Assembly: GCF_003952525.1 (NCBI RefSeq)
Contig: NZ_CP034451.1
Span: forward strand, 4,874,501 to 4,938,500
Source of the DNA: Mesorhizobium sp. M3A.F.Ca.ET.080.04.2.1
GTDB taxonomy: Bacteria > Pseudomonadota > Alphaproteobacteria > Rhizobiales > Rhizobiaceae
Direction of reading: 5' to 3'
DNA: 64,000 bases
The position numbers and the translations under genes were made by a program. Under the pieces are notes generated by a model. That model saw only the letters and a program-made list of their open reading frames with translations, was not told the DNA's origin and did no database searches. Positions 63,537 to 64,000 of this stretch are shown one piece after another; positions within the stretch are counted from its first letter, which is position 1; every line of letters starts with the position of its first letter.

Positions 63537-64000
63537 CCGAGCTTGCCTGGATCAGCAACGCGATCAGCACCGCCCGCCCGCAGGCGATGGGCGCGCTGCT
63601 GCGCTATTTCCGCGACCTCGATGCAGCGGAAGAAGCTTTCCAGGATGCATGCCTGAGGGCACTCAAGAACTGGCCGAAGAACGGACCGCCGCGCGATCCG
63701 GCGGCGTGGCTGATCTTCGTCGGGCGCAACAGCGGCATCGACGCGGTGCGCAAGCGGGCTAAGCAGGCGCCGATGCCGGAAGAGGAGCATATCTCCGATC
63801 TGGAGGATGCCGAGAGCGACATTGCCGAGCGGCTGGACGGCGCGCATTACCGCGACGACATCCTGCGGCTGTTGTTCATCTGCTGCCATCCGGACCTGCC
63901 GGCCACGCAGCAAATCGCGGTGGCGCTGCGCATCGTCTCCGGTCTCACCGTCAAGCAGATCGCGCGCGCCTTTCTGGTCGGCGAAAGCGCCATGGAACAG
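63533..64000 (+). CDS. ECF42-type sigma factor, N-terminal part (cut by window edge)
   Basis: The first 156 residues of an RNA polymerase sigma factor. The sigma-2 region contains FRDLDAAEEAFQDACLRALKNWPKNGPPRDPAAWLIFVGRNSGIDAVRKR; the following RLLFICCHPDLPATQQIAVALRIVSGLTVKQIARAFLVGESAMEQ is the sigma-4 part typical of the SigJ-like/ECF42 group, which continues with a long C-terminal extension beyond the window. There is no anti-sigma gene in the visible part; this group is thought to be regulated through its C-terminal domain. Translation is coupled to the DGPF gene. Confidence 0.9.
   Translation, partial: MTELAWISNAISTARPQAMGALLRYFRDLDAAEEAFQDACLRALKNWPKNGPPRDPAAWLIFVGRNSGIDAVRKRAKQAPMPEEEHISDLEDAESDIAERLDGAHYRDDILRLLFICCHPDLPATQQIAVALRIVSGLTVKQIARAFLVGESAMEQ

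Noticed and set aside
1..64000. CRISPR array, tRNA or rRNA genes
   Set aside because: No regularly spaced repeats and no cloverleaf or rRNA-like sequence was recognised on either strand.

Overview
The window is a GC-rich alphaproteobacterial chromosome segment. It most probably comes from Mesorhizobium or a close Phyllobacteriaceae relative. The grounds are the rhizobial flagellar gene order (visN-visR, ftcR/rem, flbT-flaF, motB-motC-motE, DUF1217), Mesorhizobium-like intergenic palindromic repeats, and many GTG/TTG starts with 4-bp stop/start overlaps. I saw no tRNA, rRNA, CRISPR array, prophage or insertion sequence.

Positions 1-38841 hold one large flagellar regulon. On the minus strand, read right to left, it runs visN-visR; then DUF1217-flgF-fliI-(membrane protein)-flgB-flgC-fliE-flgG-flgA-flgI-motE-flgH-fliL-fliP; two tandem flagellins, each with its own terminator; fliF-(fliH-like)-motB-motC-fliK-sltF-like; ftcR; flgE-flgK-flgL-flaF-flbT-flgD-fliQ; and, after a non-flagellar interruption, the start of flhA. 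On the plus strand motA-fliM-fliN-fliG-flhB-(unknown) diverges from the DUF1217 unit. Together these encode the export gate, MS and C rings, rod, hook, filament, motor with its periplasmic MotC/MotE accessories, and the VisNR-FtcR control chain. The flagellar export run is interrupted between fliQ and flhA by a ClC channel gene, an MFS exporter gene, an asnB-type asparagine synthetase gene and a 106-bp palindromic repeat.

The main non-coding observation is a shared bipartite box, CGCRCAAG-N9-(C/A)TA. It lies 30-47 nt before the start codon of six flagellar transcription units (flhA, flgE, fliF, flgB, DUF1217, motA), always in the orientation of the gene. I could not find it before ftcR, visN or the flagellins. 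It looks like an operon-level promoter or regulator site for the middle of the flagellar cascade.

Positions 39224-49510 form a predicted polyamine/amide uptake and hydrolysis locus: an acetylpolyamine-amidohydrolase-like deacetylase and a TetR regulator on the minus strand, then divergently a YtcJ-type amidohydrolase, a PotABCD-type ABC transporter and two tandem NylB/beta-lactamase-fold serine hydrolases. Positions 49635-54857 carry tex, a ParDE toxin-antitoxin pair and a LysR-gcdH divergent pair for glutaryl-CoA oxidation.

Positions 55130-61798 hold a compact three-gene operon: a transglutaminase-DUF2126 amidoligase fusion, a circularly permuted ATP-grasp-alpha-E fusion, and a second transglutaminase. 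The family set is widespread but, to my knowledge, functionally uncharacterised, and predicts a peptide ligation/hydrolysis pathway. This is the best candidate in the window for an undescribed biochemical system. A type IB topoisomerase gene and a DGPF/YciI-ECF42-type sigma factor pair, cut by the window end, close the region.
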